Below are positions 1-12,115 of a DNA stretch of 64,000 nucleotides, piece after piece. Origin of the DNA: Macrostomum hystrix (lineage: Eukaryota > Platyhelminthes > Macrostomidae); assembly GCA_950097015.1 (NCBI GenBank), contig CATNEN010000012.1, positions 2,411,501-2,475,500 on the forward strand. Reading direction: 5' to 3'. The notes under the pieces were generated by a model. The model did no database searches. It worked only from the letters and a program-made list of their open reading frames with translations, and was not told where the DNA came from. Within the stretch, counting starts at the first letter, position 1. Each line of letters starts with the position of its first letter. A program made the translations under genes and the position numbers.

Positions 1-2387
1 CAGCGGCGCGACAGACGATAGGCGACGAAGCAGGCGCAGGCGGCGAGGGCGCACAGGCCAATTAGCAGCGGCACATCCAGCGTCTGGATAGCCATGTGGG
101 TGACAGAGCGCTGCGATAGACGGATTAAGAATTAAGCTGTTATCTGCCATATTTTTTAGAACTTGAACGGATAGTTTCTTGCGTTAAGATTTTAGCGACA
201 ATATTTTTTTCTACAATTCAATATTTAAAAGCAGACATTGCGGTGTATCTTTGTATAGCGCTGCTCATTCTCAAACAATGCTAGTTTAAGTATAATGTAA
301 TGCCAATACACACAGACACACACACTATAGAAATTATAGAAATGAAAAAATAGAAAAATATCGAGAAATATAGAGGAAAGATCGATTAGGACTATGATAC
401 TGATCGTGGGAAAAATCGATCGAGAACTATTGCAATTAATATAGGGAAATATCGATTGATTGCAACTGACGTAGAGAAATATCGATTGATTGCAACTGAC
501 GTAAAGAAATATCGATTGATTGCAACTGACGTAAAGAAATATCGATTGATTGCAACTGATGTGGGGAAATATCGATTGATTGCAACTGATGTAAAGAAAT
601 ATCGATTAATTGCAACTGACGTAAAGAAATATCGATTGATTGCAACTGATGTGGGGAAATATCGATTGATTGCAACTGACGTAAAGAAATATCGATTAAT
701 TGCAACTGATGTAAAGAAATATCAATTAATTGCAACTGATGTGGGGAAATATCGATTGATTGCAACTGACGTAAAGAAATATCGATTGATTGCAACTAAC
801 GTAAAGAAATATCGATTGATTGCAACTGATGTGGGGAAAAATCGATTGATTGCAACTGACGTAAAGAAATATCGATTAATTGCAACTGATGTGGGGAAAT
901 ATCGATTGATTGCAACTGATGTAGGGAAATATCGATTGATTCCAACTGATGTAGGGAAATATCGATTGATTCCAACTGATGTAGGGAAATATCGATTGAT
1001 TCCAACTGATGTAGGGAAATATCGATTGATTCCAACTGATGTAGGGAAATATCGATTGATTCCAACTGATGTGGGGAAATATCGATGGATTGCAACTGAT
1101 GTAGGGAAATATCGATTGATTCCAACTGATGTAGGGAAATATCGATTGATTCCAACTGATGTGGGGAAATATCGATTGATTGCAACTGATGTAGGGAAAT
1201 ATCGATTGATTCCAACTGATGTAGGGAAATATCGATTGATTCCAACTGATGTAGGGAAATATCGATTGATTCCAACTGATGTAGGGAAATATCGATTGAT
1301 TCCAACTGATGTAGGGAAATATCGATTGATTCCAACTGATGTGGGGAAATATCGATTGATTGCAACTGATGTAGGGAAATATCGATTGATTCCAACTGAT
1401 GTAGGGAAATATCGATTGATTCCAACTGATGTAGGGAAATATCGATTGATTCCAACTGATGTAGGGAAATATCGATTGATTCCAACTGATGTAGGGAAAT
1501 ATCGATTGATTCCAACTGATGTAGGGAAATATCGATTGATTGCAACTAATCGAGGAAACAAATTGCTACTGATCGAATGACTCATGAGTAACTGAAATAG
1601 GTTGGGCATACGAGTAATCCGCTACTCCTTGCCTTCTATAATCGATACTCACCCAACCGCCGTGATCGGCGATCCACTTAGCGATGCGCTCTGCAACCAG
1701 GAACTGGCAGATCCATTTTACCACCTGGCGCACAAAGCCGGAAGCGCCGTGGCTAATTTTCTCCATGGCGATGCGGTAGCCAAAGCAGAACAAGGCCACA
1801 ATGCGGCCCCAGTTAATGGTGCCATCGTAGAACAAGCGTTGAGCAACGCGGCGGAAGGTTTCAAACGAGGTGGCGGTGTCCGTCAGCTGGCCGTCCAGTG
1901 CCTTCATCATCTCGTCGAATTCTGGCTGGTATCGTCGCTGAATGTCGTCGCCAATCTCGGCTAGCTGGCGACCGATGCGCGCCTCAACAGAGAGCGGATT
2001 TGGCGGCGGCTGGGCCAACTCCGGCGAGCTTGGCGTTCCCGGCCGCAGGTGGCCCTGCGGATTAAAATGAGATTCCAATTATTCTATAGATTCAAACTCT
2101 GGCCTAAGAAATTAATATTGTAGAATCACCTGCTCTCGGTCCCTAGAATAGCGCTCGAATACGAAGGCTTGAAAGACCACAGTGGCATCGCGCTCAACGT
2201 TCTCAACGGTATCGGGCGGACTCTCCGGCTCGCAGAAGACCCTGGGCGTCAGCGGATGATCGCCGCCGCCGACGGCGCCAGCAGGCGTCTCCTCTGTCTC
2301 GATTGAATCGTGCGCCGGAATATCGGGAATGTCCTCTGGATTATAACTGAAGCGATTGCCTTCTGGGCAGTCACCGCCGCTTGCCAT
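1..2387 (-). CDS. BAK1: BAK-type pro-apoptotic Bcl-2 family protein (3 exons seen, 3' end outside window)
   Basis: Multidomain apoptosis effector expected to permeabilise the outer mitochondrial membrane. Exons by splice phase: 2130-2387 (86 codons), 1653-2054 (134 codons) and 1-110 (36+ codons). All junctions are phase 0, with introns 2055-2129 and 111-1652. Exon 1 ends with a BH4-like VVFQAFVFERYSRDRE. Exon 2 holds BH3 (GRQLAEIGDDIQRRY, about residues 114-128), BH1 (NWGRIVALFCFGYR, about 167-180) and BH2 (WIADHGGWV, with the last residue changed by the splice). These match vertebrate BAK more closely than BAX. After GGW the donor GTGAGT joins in frame to an exon beginning RSVTHMAIQTLDVP, then a hydrophobic segment and a basic RLSRR end, which is the expected tail anchor. 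Without this join the ORF would run into intron and lose the anchor. The start at 2387 is the only ATG heading exon 1. The stop codon lies outside the window. The large intron carries a 30-bp minisatellite. Confidence 0.9.
425..1555. repeat. 30-bp minisatellite in the last BAK intron
   Basis: About 37 tandem 30-bp units, each containing ATCGATTGATT then CAACTGATGTAGGGAAAT-like sequence. Two subfamilies are spatially sorted. Units left of about 920 mostly read GCAACTGAYGTAAAG or GTGGGG. Units right of about 920 mostly read CCAACTGATGTAGGG. This implies at least two rounds of local amplification. The unit length is a multiple of 3 and lacks stops in several frames on both strands, so long ORFs here are artefacts. 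Confidence 0.97.
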
Positions 2388-2700
2388 GACTTGCTAGTTT
2401 ATAGTTTAAAGATCAAAGTTTTTTTAAATAAGTTTTTTACAGATGCTGTTTCACATGCTGAAAATAGACAATTGTTTCGTAAAAATGTTTTGCATATTCC
2501 ATATCTCGCATGACGCCTTGCAAATTAGGAACTTTTTAATGCAACTTGAATTATACTCTAGAGGGTAGAGTCGAAATTACTATGTGCATAAGTAAGGATG
2601 CAAAACTAGTCATGAAATAAGCCCCAATACATTAGCTAACGATATTGGTGAAACGAGCAAACTTGCATTTAGCCAAGAACCAGTTTTAATACTCCAAATA
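2388..2700. other. AT-rich upstream region of the BAK gene
   Basis: No convincing coding exon. This is the 5' flank of the minus-strand BAK gene and should hold its promoter and 5' UTR. I see no clear TATA box or other element I would name. Confidence 0.5.
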
Positions 2701-3320
2701 TGGCTATATTCTTTAGTTGTCGGAAACTGAATAACTTTTTTTCTAACATATCAGCAATAATACTATGGGTGCCCCATTTGTTGACAGAAGAAATGAAAAA
2801 TGTAAGAACTATGTCCTGCAGGGAGAATCTTGAGCTGGTTCGTGATGCTGGTAAATGGCAACTGTATCTGTATGGTGACCGGCAATGAAACCAGGATACC
2901 GCACTTTAAAACTTAGGTCAAGCAGGAGAGCAAGGTGTGGGTGTTAATGGGTTCAGACCCACATGTGAAGCCGAAGCAAGAACAGCACAGTCAGCACTGC
3001 AAGAAAATCATGCTGACCTTTTCTAAGATTAGGAAGTTCCTCTGACCATCGACTTCATTGAGCCTAAAAACAAGGTTAACTCGGACCACTGAGACACTGA
3101 CTCGGCTGAAATCAGGCATCCGCAACAAGCGCAGGACTGCAATGAAGCCTCATCTCCTGTTGCATGACAATGCTCCACCTCACATGGCCAAGAATACACT
3201 TGATCGTATCAATGATCTCAATTTTTATGTTTGCATGACTACCCAATTTTCTCTCAGTTGAAGAAGCAGACCATATCTTCAACCATTGGACCAACTTGAA
3301 ATGAGAAGTCAGGCAAGTCA
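2700..3320 (+). pseudogene. Degenerate mariner-family transposase
   Basis: Fragments in shifting plus-strand frames match the order of a mariner transposase. First comes WVPHLLTEEMKNVR near 2768 (the WVPHEL-type motif). Next is MVTGNETRIPHF near 2873, the region of the first catalytic aspartate, where the usual D of the GDET signature is N. Then KPHLLLHDNAPPHMAKNTL near 3145-3200, which carries the second catalytic Asp in HDNAPPH. Several frameshifts and stops lie between these blocks, so it cannot encode an active enzyme. I did not identify terminal inverted repeats. Confidence 0.85.
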
Positions 3321-6300
3321 TACTTAGTACTAATTCTGATTCACTTCATTATTCACCATATGGATGTGATGCTTTTGTTATACTGCTTCTTAAGTTGGAA
3401 TTTTCAAAGCCAAGTTGCAGGGCATGATCTAATTGTCATTTGTCATGGTTTTGTCTTGCTCTTAGTTATAGCAGGATAATCTAATGTGAATTGTTCATCG
3501 GCTCTGTTCGGATGGTTATAATGTTTTGTGCACTGCTGTTCTGCAAAATTAATATTTTTTTCCTTGGCCTATGTACATAGATGCCAAGGTTGTGTCGGCC
3601 CTTACTGTACATTCTTTCTGCGTGCGCCAGCAACCCCATTTTTAATAGTTATATTAATAGATGCTTGATTTTTAATAAGGTTGCAAGTGTGTGTGTTTTT
3701 TGTCAAGGTGAGATCTGCTTCAATTAAAGATTGACTGCGCAAGATTGCAGTGTTTACTGCAGGCTTTACACAGGCCTGGCCTAGACAGAAAATACTGATA
3801 TTTTATTTCCTTCCAGTCTTCTTATTTCGACTGAAAAACTGGCTCCACTCACTCATTTATTACAAATTCATTTTATTACAAATGTAGAGTTTGATTGGCA
3901 TGGTCTTGACTTGGACTATATAGCAATTAAATACAATGATTAATAATATTATCATTTATCAACAAGAGGTTTTTTGGTATTTTTATTAATCCTAGTATCA
4001 TCATTCCATAGGCATTGACAATGATTACAAGACAGACTATATGGCTAATTTGACAACTGTGATGTAGTTGAAGAACTGACTGGCATCAGTATTCATAGTA
4101 TTGCTACTGCTATACTCGTACAATGTGAAAACTGTTTATTTAAAGTTGGCCAACAGTTTGCTTCCTATAAACTACTTCAGGAGGCAGTAAGCAAGTACAA
4201 ATTAGAGTACCCTGCTTAGTTTTTCAAAGCAACTAGACCATAAACTATCTATAGTTGGAAGAAGCAAGGCAATTGCTCCATTAGTAATGTGGCAGACCCT
4301 AATTGGCTAGCAACTGCCTCCTACCCTCTGCACCCCACTATAAATGGAAAGAAATTTTGCTTCTAGAAATTATGTTTTGTCTCCGGCTTTGTGCCTAGCC
4401 ATGAGAAATGAATTTGTCTTTGGCTTCCACTGTCTGTTAGCAATGCCCTAATCTTTCCCTTGTTCTAAATAATTCCTGAAATTATCAAGCCTTACCCCCT
4501 ATCATCCCAAGAGATTGCAAATCACTTGGCAATCTTGATCCACTTGTAAATGCCCAGAAAGACTTGGCTTCTGATTTCTCTAATATATTTTTCTAATGTA
4601 AGTCCCATTTCTATTTTCCCCTATCCAAATCCAAAAATAACCCATTTCAATTCTGCCAACCACATGTATGCAACTAGTGTCTTGCTGCTTGGGCACTAGT
4701 GCTACCAAAGTTCCTGTAAACATATAAGGAAGCTCATTCACATAAAATCTACCTAGTTTTTCCCGATTTCATCTTTCACCTCTTTAAAGAGGCAGAGGCC
4801 TACCATAGTTAGTATATTTTATAGCTAGAGCTAAAGGATGTATGTAGGCCTATAGCGAAAGGAAAGAGCAAAGAATTCAAATTTGAATTCAAAATAGGGT
4901 TTGAATTCAAATTATCAGCTAGTTATATTATTTGACAAACACACACGAACATAGCTTCCAAAACTGATAAGGCAATAAACCTGACACAACTTATCTCTCT
5001 AGTTTGCAATTTTTGATGATGCCACTTTCTAAAGACATGTATCAGAGCGTGGTTCACATAGTGATGGCTGTCTGCCTGTCTAGTAAGGGGAGATCTAAAA
5101 GGCATACAATAGGCCTATTGAAATTACCCTATAGATAATTCAAGCTGCACAACAAACACCAAATTTAAGAGTTGTTATATTACTGAATGTGAAGATTTTT
5201 TATGCCAAAAAGCTACAAGATAAAACTGTGAAGTTTATATTTTAATAAAAAGAATGTCATAAATAACAAATAACTAACATATACAGAATAATTACTTTAG
5301 AACAGAAAGGAAGGTATAAAAACTACAACTAAAATGCAAACAGCATTCTAACCAAACACTTAGAGCCAATCAAGTTCCTAAGCTTACATTGCACATGAAA
5401 ACATATTACACATGTAATAGGCCTATATGTATACTGGCTTGTGATTATAGCAAAAGGCCACTTAATCATGTTAATTGGCTTTAATTCACTAATGAGAACA
5501 AGCAATAAAAAGCATATTCTTATAGTATGAAATGAACAAATAGGAACTGTTTCAATACTAGACAAATAAGGTTCAAGTTATTCTCCCATAAGGTAAATGT
5601 TACTCGAATGGTACCAGAAAAATATGGACTGTCTAAGTTCTGAAATAAAGTTATTAGCTATATGAGTGTTTTTTCATAGGTGAACTGCTAAGACTTAGGA
5701 GTAGGCCTACAGTTAAATATTCATGCTAACACTTGACATTACAATAAAACAAAATAAATACAACAAAACAAGTCATTTTATAGAAGTACAAATGAGCCAG
5801 CCATTTTAGTCTTTGGATATCACTATACTAAGACTATAACTAGGCCTACTTTACGAGGAGTAGGACTAGGTAGTTAATAAAAACTAGAAGACTAGAAATT
5901 TTCCTAAGAAAACTTAAGAAACCTAGTTAGTAGAGTTCTGTTTGTGTGACATTTAAATTTCTGCTCAAATTCGGTCTTATGTCAGGCCCCCTAGGTGGCT
6001 AGGCCTAACTTAGGTCGGCTCGAAAATTTACTTTCTGACATAAGCAAATAAAATTGAAATTTGTAGGCAGAAAGCAACGCACAAAAAAGCCGGAGGCGAG
6101 TTGAAACGTTATGCATGCAAGGTAAATCAAAGAAGCACAGCCAACAAATGAGAATATCCAGTGTTTAGAAACTTCAGGTAAAATAAATTTCTGAAATCAA
6201 GTCTTGTTATGTATGTACTTTTGAGCGAGCGAAAATTTTTACTTAAACGGTACATTGAAGACCGATTTGTTTTCATGGAAAATACATTTTAACGTGTTTA

Positions 6301-7450
6301 GCTTTTTTAATGAAGTTACTTGTGTTGTGTAGAAATAGCATAAATGATATATAGCACATGATAGCATGAAAGAGTTAATCTATGCTAACATTACATTTCA
6401 GGATGCATTGCTTAAGACATTCAACAAATACACTTCCTTGAAAGTCTTTGTACTTTTTTCATATTTTTTGTATCATTGACATTAGGTTACATATGCGTCA
6501 TATGCGCACGTCGCAGCACTGCAAGCAGACTCGTGCATTGATATGCATGCCATTGTCAACTCTCTGCATGCCAGCCTATACCATGCAATTGTTTATGTAT
6601 GCTAGTGCATGCCAACTTTTCAAATGCATGCTAGAAAATTCTGGCTTGCACTAAATTATCTGGACTATGGCCTTCCTTGGCCTAGAACAGAAACATTTCG
6701 CCTATTGTTTTAATTTTATGATTGATGTTTTCCTTATTTTAATTGTATTTAAGGTTCATGTAGTGCTTATAATATAGTTATATCAGTTGTTATTTGTACA
6801 ATGGCCATACAAATAACACAACTGTTATGCATTTAGTAAAGACACAAATAACAAAATATTTATTTATACCATATGACAGTGATAAATCTAAAAATGTAAA
6901 ATAAGTATTAAATAATACAACAACAAACGCTGCAAGCCCCAAAAGTCAGGGAGGCAATGCTGCAGAGTTAGCTTATAAACAAAGTCCACCCTGTTGGCAG
7001 TGTCTGTGCCCTGTCGTCGCTTAGTAGGCAGTCAAGCTAAAATAGTAGAGGGAATTGGTACCTAGACACTTCGTCATCTTACAACTTTGTCATCCAGATG
7101 ACGATCTGTCCAATATCTCAGAGGGTGGATGATGAAGAGACTTAGACTTGTGGACACTTTGTCATCTATAAAACAAAAGTTTTCTAAGTTAGAACAGAAC
7201 CACCCTCCCCACCCCTCCTCACATCATGTTGGCACCTATCTTTCAACTATTATAATGAAAGCAGTTTTGTCACCTTTTTGACAATTTAGAGTGTGAAGTG
7301 TGTTCAAACCTCTGCCAATTTTTTAGAATCTAATGTGTATCTGCAAGATTTGGATATTCATTCCAATATGGCTTGGTGCATACAAAAGTTGTTGATTATG
7401 TAGTGATGATGGTGTATTATAACTACATATGACAAGTAGTTAAGCTAGGT
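3321..7450. other. Gene-poor AT-rich intergenic region
   Basis: Only short, codon-bias-poor ORFs occur, and I find no recognisable domain, RNA gene or complete element. Palindromic AATTCAAATTTGAATT-like words lie at 4873-4915. The 8-bp palindrome TAGGCCTA or close variants recurs here (about 4849, 5109, 5418, 5702, 5840). A stretch at about 6490-6660 is rich in GCATGC/ATGCAT words. Confidence 0.6.
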
Positions 7451-7456
7451 AACGAC

Positions 7457-7640
7457 TTGTACAGACATTTTAGGTATAGGCATAGCATGGCATATATAAT
7501 ATGTGCCTGTGTTGGCCTATTCCTACAAGCTGCCATGTTGATAAGGCACACATTATTGGCAAAAATCAATTTTGATAAAAATTGGCACTATCAGCATGGC
7601 ATATGCAAATCCAGGCACCAAATGTGTCTATCTAAACTGC
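7457..7640. repeat. Diverged copy of the foldback arm seen at 19192-19295
   Basis: The text GGCCTATTCCTACAAGCTGCC followed by a TGATAAGGCACACATTATTGGC-like run resembles GCCTATTCATACAAGCTGCC...GATAAGCAGAAAATTATCGGC in the right arm of the foldback element at 18628-19295, at clearly lower identity. It is likely an old, single-arm remnant of the same family. This was spotted by eye and not aligned formally. Confidence 0.45.
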
Positions 7641-7949
7641 TTATAAAAATAATCTGAGATTCCATTTAACAAAGAAAGGAAACAAAAAACTAATTGTATG
7701 TTAAATTTTAGGCAAAGCAAAAAGTAAAAGAACAGTTTTTTCATAGCTAAAGCTAAAGCCCAATATTAAAGCAAGATTATAACAAAACAATTGTGTTAAT
7801 TGCAAAAATGTATTTATACAAAAACAAATAACAAACTGTTTTGTTACTCTGTCTCAATTTCCTTTTGTTTTTTTTGACTTGGTTGTTTGTATAGTTTTGA
7901 AAAATATGAATCATGTAGTATTGTATTAAAAATCTAAGCTGTTGTAAGC

Positions 7950-8201
7950 AGACATTGGCTATCTCTGCTTATATGAGTCTGCTTAGAATATGTAGAAATA
8001 TGTAATAAGGGAGAGATGAGACAGAAGAGATAACGGGTAAATGAGACAGAAGAGATGACAAGGGGAGAGAGCAGACAGGGAAGAGATAAGACACAGGAGA
8101 GATGAAGCAGATGCTGTATAGTTGTCGGAAGGGGCAACGGGTCGGATTTCGTAGCTTTGTGGGCCGCATCTGGCCTGCGGGCTGGAGCTTGCCAACCCAT
8201 G
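7950..8201. mobile_element. Degraded hAT-type element upstream of the ENPP start
   Basis: From about 7988 the sequence follows the inner part of the hAT elements at 14891 and 35980: a GTAGAAATATG-like word, then degenerate GAGAGATGAGAC repeats. From 8112 it follows the 3' terminal region (GTCGGAAGGGGCAACGGG, then GGGCCGCATCTGGCC...GCGGGC, then GCCAACCCATG in place of GCCGACCCCTG). The left terminus is poorly preserved. The right end lies about 54 bp before the ENPP start codon. Confidence 0.75.
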
Positions 8202-8254
8202 CAATATTCAATATAAAAGATAATCCCGAAAACCTACAGCTATCTGCCTTAACA

Positions 8255-11212
8255 ATGTGGCTATTAACTGGCAGTCTGTTATCACTGCTGTTGATTCTAT
8301 TACGCAATGACTCAGTGGCTGGGCACAATATTGAGCACCTGCCTGATTGGCTAGTGCTAATCTCTATGGACGGCTTTCGTCACGACTATGTAGACTTGGC
8401 TGAAAAAGCTGGCTTCAACGTTACCGCATTTCGTCGTCTGCAGCGGGAAGGCGTCTCCGGCCGCACGGTCATTGATGACTTTGTATCCAAGACATTTCCA
8501 AATCATTACACTATTGTGACTGGCCTACATGAGGAAAATCACGGCGTCATTGGTAACTCATTTTACGATCCCGATTCAAACCGAGTGTTCAATGTTTCTA
8601 ACAATGCTGAGACGGCTATGTGGGACAATGGTACAACTGGTGACTCGGGCCCAGAGCCGCTGTGGGTGACCGCACAGCGACAAAAGCTGCGCAGCGCCGT
8701 CATTAACTGGCCATCCTCGGCTGCAAAGGTGGGAAATTTATTTTTATTGATTCTCTCGTCCCAGCCTAAGAATCCAACGCCCCATTTTCTCAGCCTAAGA
8801 ATCCAACACCCCATTTTCTCAGCCTAAGAATCCAACACCCCATTTTCTCAGCCTAAGAATCCAACACCCCATTTTCTCAGCCTAAGAATCCAACACCCCA
8901 TTTTCTCAGCCTAAGAATCCAACACCCCATTTTCTCAGCCTAAGAATCCAACACAGCAATTCCTTGTCCCAGCTTAAGAATCTAACACCCCATTTTCTCG
9001 TCCCAGCTTAAGAAACCACAGCCCCTTTTTCTAGTCCGAGTTCAAGAATCCAACACCCCAAATTCTCGTCCTAGCTTATTAATCCGGCACCACTATTTTC
9101 TTGTCCTATCTTATGCACCGGAAATCCCATTTTGTCGTCCCAGCTCCGGTAACCGCGCATTCATTTTTCTGGCCACTTTACTCCAGATAAAATCGGCCTA
9201 CCCGACGTACAGCTTCGGCCTGTTCAGCTTCTCGAACGCAATGCGGGCTGACTATTACATTGAGCGAATCGCCAATTGGTTCGAAACTGACAATCATTGC
9301 CGGCTTGCCTTGCTCTATCTGCCTGAGCCGGACTTCACTGGTCACGCTTACGGTCCGAATAGTACAGAGGTTAGTGCTTTCACATTGGTCTCATTAGGAT
9401 ATCTACGTGTTCCAATTCAATTTAGTTGTTAATTCTCTAAACGCAGGTGCTGAAAATAGTCCAGAAACTCAATGACCATCTGAATAGTTTGCTGAATCGA
9501 TTAGCGTCAAGTAAGGCGCTGCGCGGTCGGGTCAATATCGTGCTAACCAGCGATCACGGCATGACAAACCTAGACTTGAACCGAGTCATCTTCATGGACG
9601 AAATCGTTGACAGAAGCCTGTACAGAGCGCACTCCAGCTATGATCACACCTACTGGCAACTGTGGCCAGTAAAGGGCAAGGAGGAGGAAGTCTATCAGAA
9701 GCTTAAAGCGGCTAGCGACAAATCTAATCAATTCCGCGTCATGCGCCGCGGCGACCCTTGGCTGGTATGTAACCTATCACCCAAGACCCGTCTAACAGGG
9801 GGATCACCCATAACCCGTCTAACAGGGGGGATCACCCATAACCCGTCCAACAGGGGGGATCACCCATAACCCGTCTAACAGGGGGGATCACCCATAACCC
9901 GTCTAACAGGGGGGATCACCCATAACCCGTCTAACAGGGGGGATCACCCATAACCCGTCTAACAGGGGGGATCACCCATAACCCGTCTAACAGGGGGGAT
10001 CACCCATAACCCGTCCAACAGGGGGGATCACCCATAACCCGTCTAACAGGGGGGTCGGTGGCAAAGCGTTTGACGCGTTCGCGTCTCACACCAAGGTCCC
10101 TGAGCTCGATTCCGCGGCGAGGCCACATTAATTTGGGGCGCAGCCGCGGAGAGAAGGCTTGGGGGCTTGTCGTGCAATTTACGCCTGTGGGGGCCAAACT
10201 CCAAGGCACAGTGAGAGTACACTGCCTGACAATGAGAAAGTCAGGGCAGATGTACGCACCTGTGTGAGCGTGTGCCTGCGCGTACGGTATCTGTGTGCGT
10301 GTGTGCTCAGGAGTCAGCGAAATGGGCAGAATTGCCTCCTCGCTGGCTTCTGGGCTAGTGTCACCAAATGATTTGCCACTGCCCGCAGCCCTCTTGCAAA
10401 TACTAATTTGCTCGTATTATTTTTTTATTATCACCCATATATCAATTTTTCTTTCTCGTCGCTATTCGTTTCTCATTTTCCTTCTCTCTCCTCTTTCTTT
10501 TGTAGAGTTATCTCGCCTCCTCTACTCCCCTCCTCTGAACACTCATGGTCCTATCTTCTCAACAAAGAAAGAAATAACTACAAAAATGTAATTTCAGATC
10601 CGGAGCCACTTTAACTATAATAGGCGCATCTCGCCAATCATGGTGCTAGCAAATCTAGGCGCAGTTCTAGTCTGGAACAGAACCAGCGAGGATTACAATT
10701 ATGTCAAAACTAAAAAGCGAATAGGCGATCACGGCTACAACAACTCCGAACCGGATATGCATCCGATCTTCTTCGCCTGGGGTCCGGCGTTTGTTGCCAA
10801 CCGGACAGTGTCCCGCGTGCGCCTAGTTGACATCTACCCGCTGTGCTGCCGCCTACTTGGCATTCATCCGGCTGCGCACGACGCCGGCTCTGACCTGGCG
10901 GCGCCAATCAAAGCCGTCCTGACCAATCAGGACGATGACGACGACGATGAAGACTCTGGCAAAGCATTCTTCTATCTGTCGTCAACCCTGGTGACCACAT
11001 TCGCCTCATTCTTATTGGTTGCCTGCTTCACCAGCGTGTTCGCCCTAGGCGCTATGCGGGCCTACCGGACTAGTCTGTATCGGCGAAATCGGCGATTCGG
11101 TTTATTAGACGATGATTCTATGAATAGCGGCGGCGGCATCGGTGGTCGGGGCGGACGAGGATCGAATCACAATGACCATCTACCGTTGAGTCTGGATGAT
11201 GAAGACTTGTGA
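8255..11212 (+). CDS. Ectonucleotide pyrophosphatase/phosphodiesterase (ENPP4/5-like), 4 exons
   Basis: Type I membrane ecto-enzyme predicted to hydrolyse nucleotide or related phosphodiesters outside the cell. Exons: 8255-8728, 9187-9369, 9447-9764 and 10598-11212, all phase 0, giving 529 aa. The start at 8255 was chosen because it opens a signal peptide (MWLLTGSLLSLLLILL). An upstream in-frame ATG at 8102 would add hAT-derived sequence. The zinc/catalytic set looks complete: D39 (MDGFR), nucleophile T80 (SKTFPNHY), D207 and H211 (EPDFTGHAYG), D255-H256 (TSDHGM) and H370 (GDHGYNN). An acidic run DDDDDDED precedes a C-terminal TM at about 448-478, then a short glycine- and acid-rich tail. It lacks the somatomedin-B and nuclease-like domains of ENPP1-3, so it fits the short ENPP4/5/6/7 group. 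Introns 1 and 3 carry minisatellites and intron 3 a SINE. Confidence 0.92.
8762..9150. repeat. 29-bp minisatellite in ENPP intron 1
   Basis: Tandem units containing CAGCCTAAGAATCCAACACC then CCATTTTCT. Six or so are near-perfect up to about 8950, then increasingly diverged copies (CAGCTTAAGAA...) continue to about 9150. The array begins roughly 33 bp after the 5' splice site at 8729. Confidence 0.93.
9778..10052. repeat. 29-bp minisatellite in ENPP intron 3
   Basis: About nine units containing CCCATAACCCGTCTAACAGG then GGGGATCAC. They start about 13 bp after the GTATGT donor at 9765 and end exactly where the SINE begins. Confidence 0.95.
10053..10402 (+). mobile_element. tRNA-derived SINE, family A (in ENPP intron 3)
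   Basis: The head resembles a tRNA gene with pol III boxes: GGTGGCAAAGCGTTTGACGC for box A and GCTCGATTCCG for box B. The body and tail match the minus-strand copy at 14164-14542 over about 340 bp, ending with GGGCTAGTGTCACCAAATG and a short unique 3' end. Target duplication was not resolved, because the left side is minisatellite. Confidence 0.85.
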
Positions 11213-12107
11213 TTTGAGTTGACTGTTTTTGTAAAACATGCCTTTCTTTTCATTAGTTTATTCTTTGTCATCTTATAATGTAGTCAAATACACGGCTAGC
11301 TTTCATGCTAGTCAAATGCACAAAGCTGACAAAGGAGACCTGTCCCTTTATTTAATAATTGTCATAATTAACATATGATCCAATCAATGCCTCTTCAATC
11401 AGTTAGTTGTCTATTTTTAGTAACACTTCTATTTTTAGTAACACTTCTATTTTTAGTAACAATTGAAATATTCATAGATAATTGCCAATCGCTCAAAGTA
11501 ACGTATTTGTTAACTATTACTGTTAGTAGAGTAGTTGTATTTTTCTGAAAATTTTTTTCAAAGTGTTGACAAAAACAGTGCTTCTAACTTGATATGTTTA
11601 TGTATTGTTGTTTTAAAAGTTTGGTCAGCTTAAGTTACTTTAGTCATAGGATTATTATTTACGGTTTGTTTACTTTTGGGCTAATAAAGTTTTTATTTAA
11701 TCATTAAATCCCTCGCCAATTTTTATCTTCATTTGTACCTGCTATGCTTAAATGTGGAGTTTTCTATTGTCATGTTATATTGTGTTGACTTGTATTTGTT
11801 TGGCTTTCTGCTTGCTTTTTTCTGTTAATTTTTTGTGTTGCTCTTTACCTGCTTGTCCTACTGTTTGGCTTAAATTATTGTTAAACAAAAATTAATTATT
11901 TAAACAGATTCTTTGGCCGAATTAAAGGCAATAAAGAATTTCGTGTGTCTTCGAAATCTGATTGGCTGTGAATGATTGAAGTTGTTTCTATTTTTAGATA
12001 CACTTGCAAGGGAAACCCTTGGAAGCCTCGCGCAGTCCTAAGCAAGATACCAATTAATAAAAGTAATAATTTGCTTGTCTGCTTTTGCAAATTTTATAAA
12101 ACTCTTC
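11213..12107. other. ENPP 3' UTR and intergenic DNA
   Basis: AT-rich sequence. A good polyadenylation hexamer AATAAA at 11683-11688 probably ends the ENPP transcript. A short triplication of CTATTTTTAGTAACA lies at about 11411-11463. No coding exon recognised. Confidence 0.6.
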
Positions 12108-12115
12108 CTGTAGAC

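Noticed and set aside
425-1609. Long ORFs on both strands through the 30-bp array
   Set aside because: The unit length is a multiple of three with no stops in several frames, so open frames appear automatically. The region is an intron of the BAK gene by splice-phase matching.
8102-8254. Upstream ATG at 8102 as the ENPP start
   Set aside because: It would add about 50 residues encoded by hAT-derived sequence in front of a good signal peptide. The ATG at 8255 gives the family-typical N-terminus.
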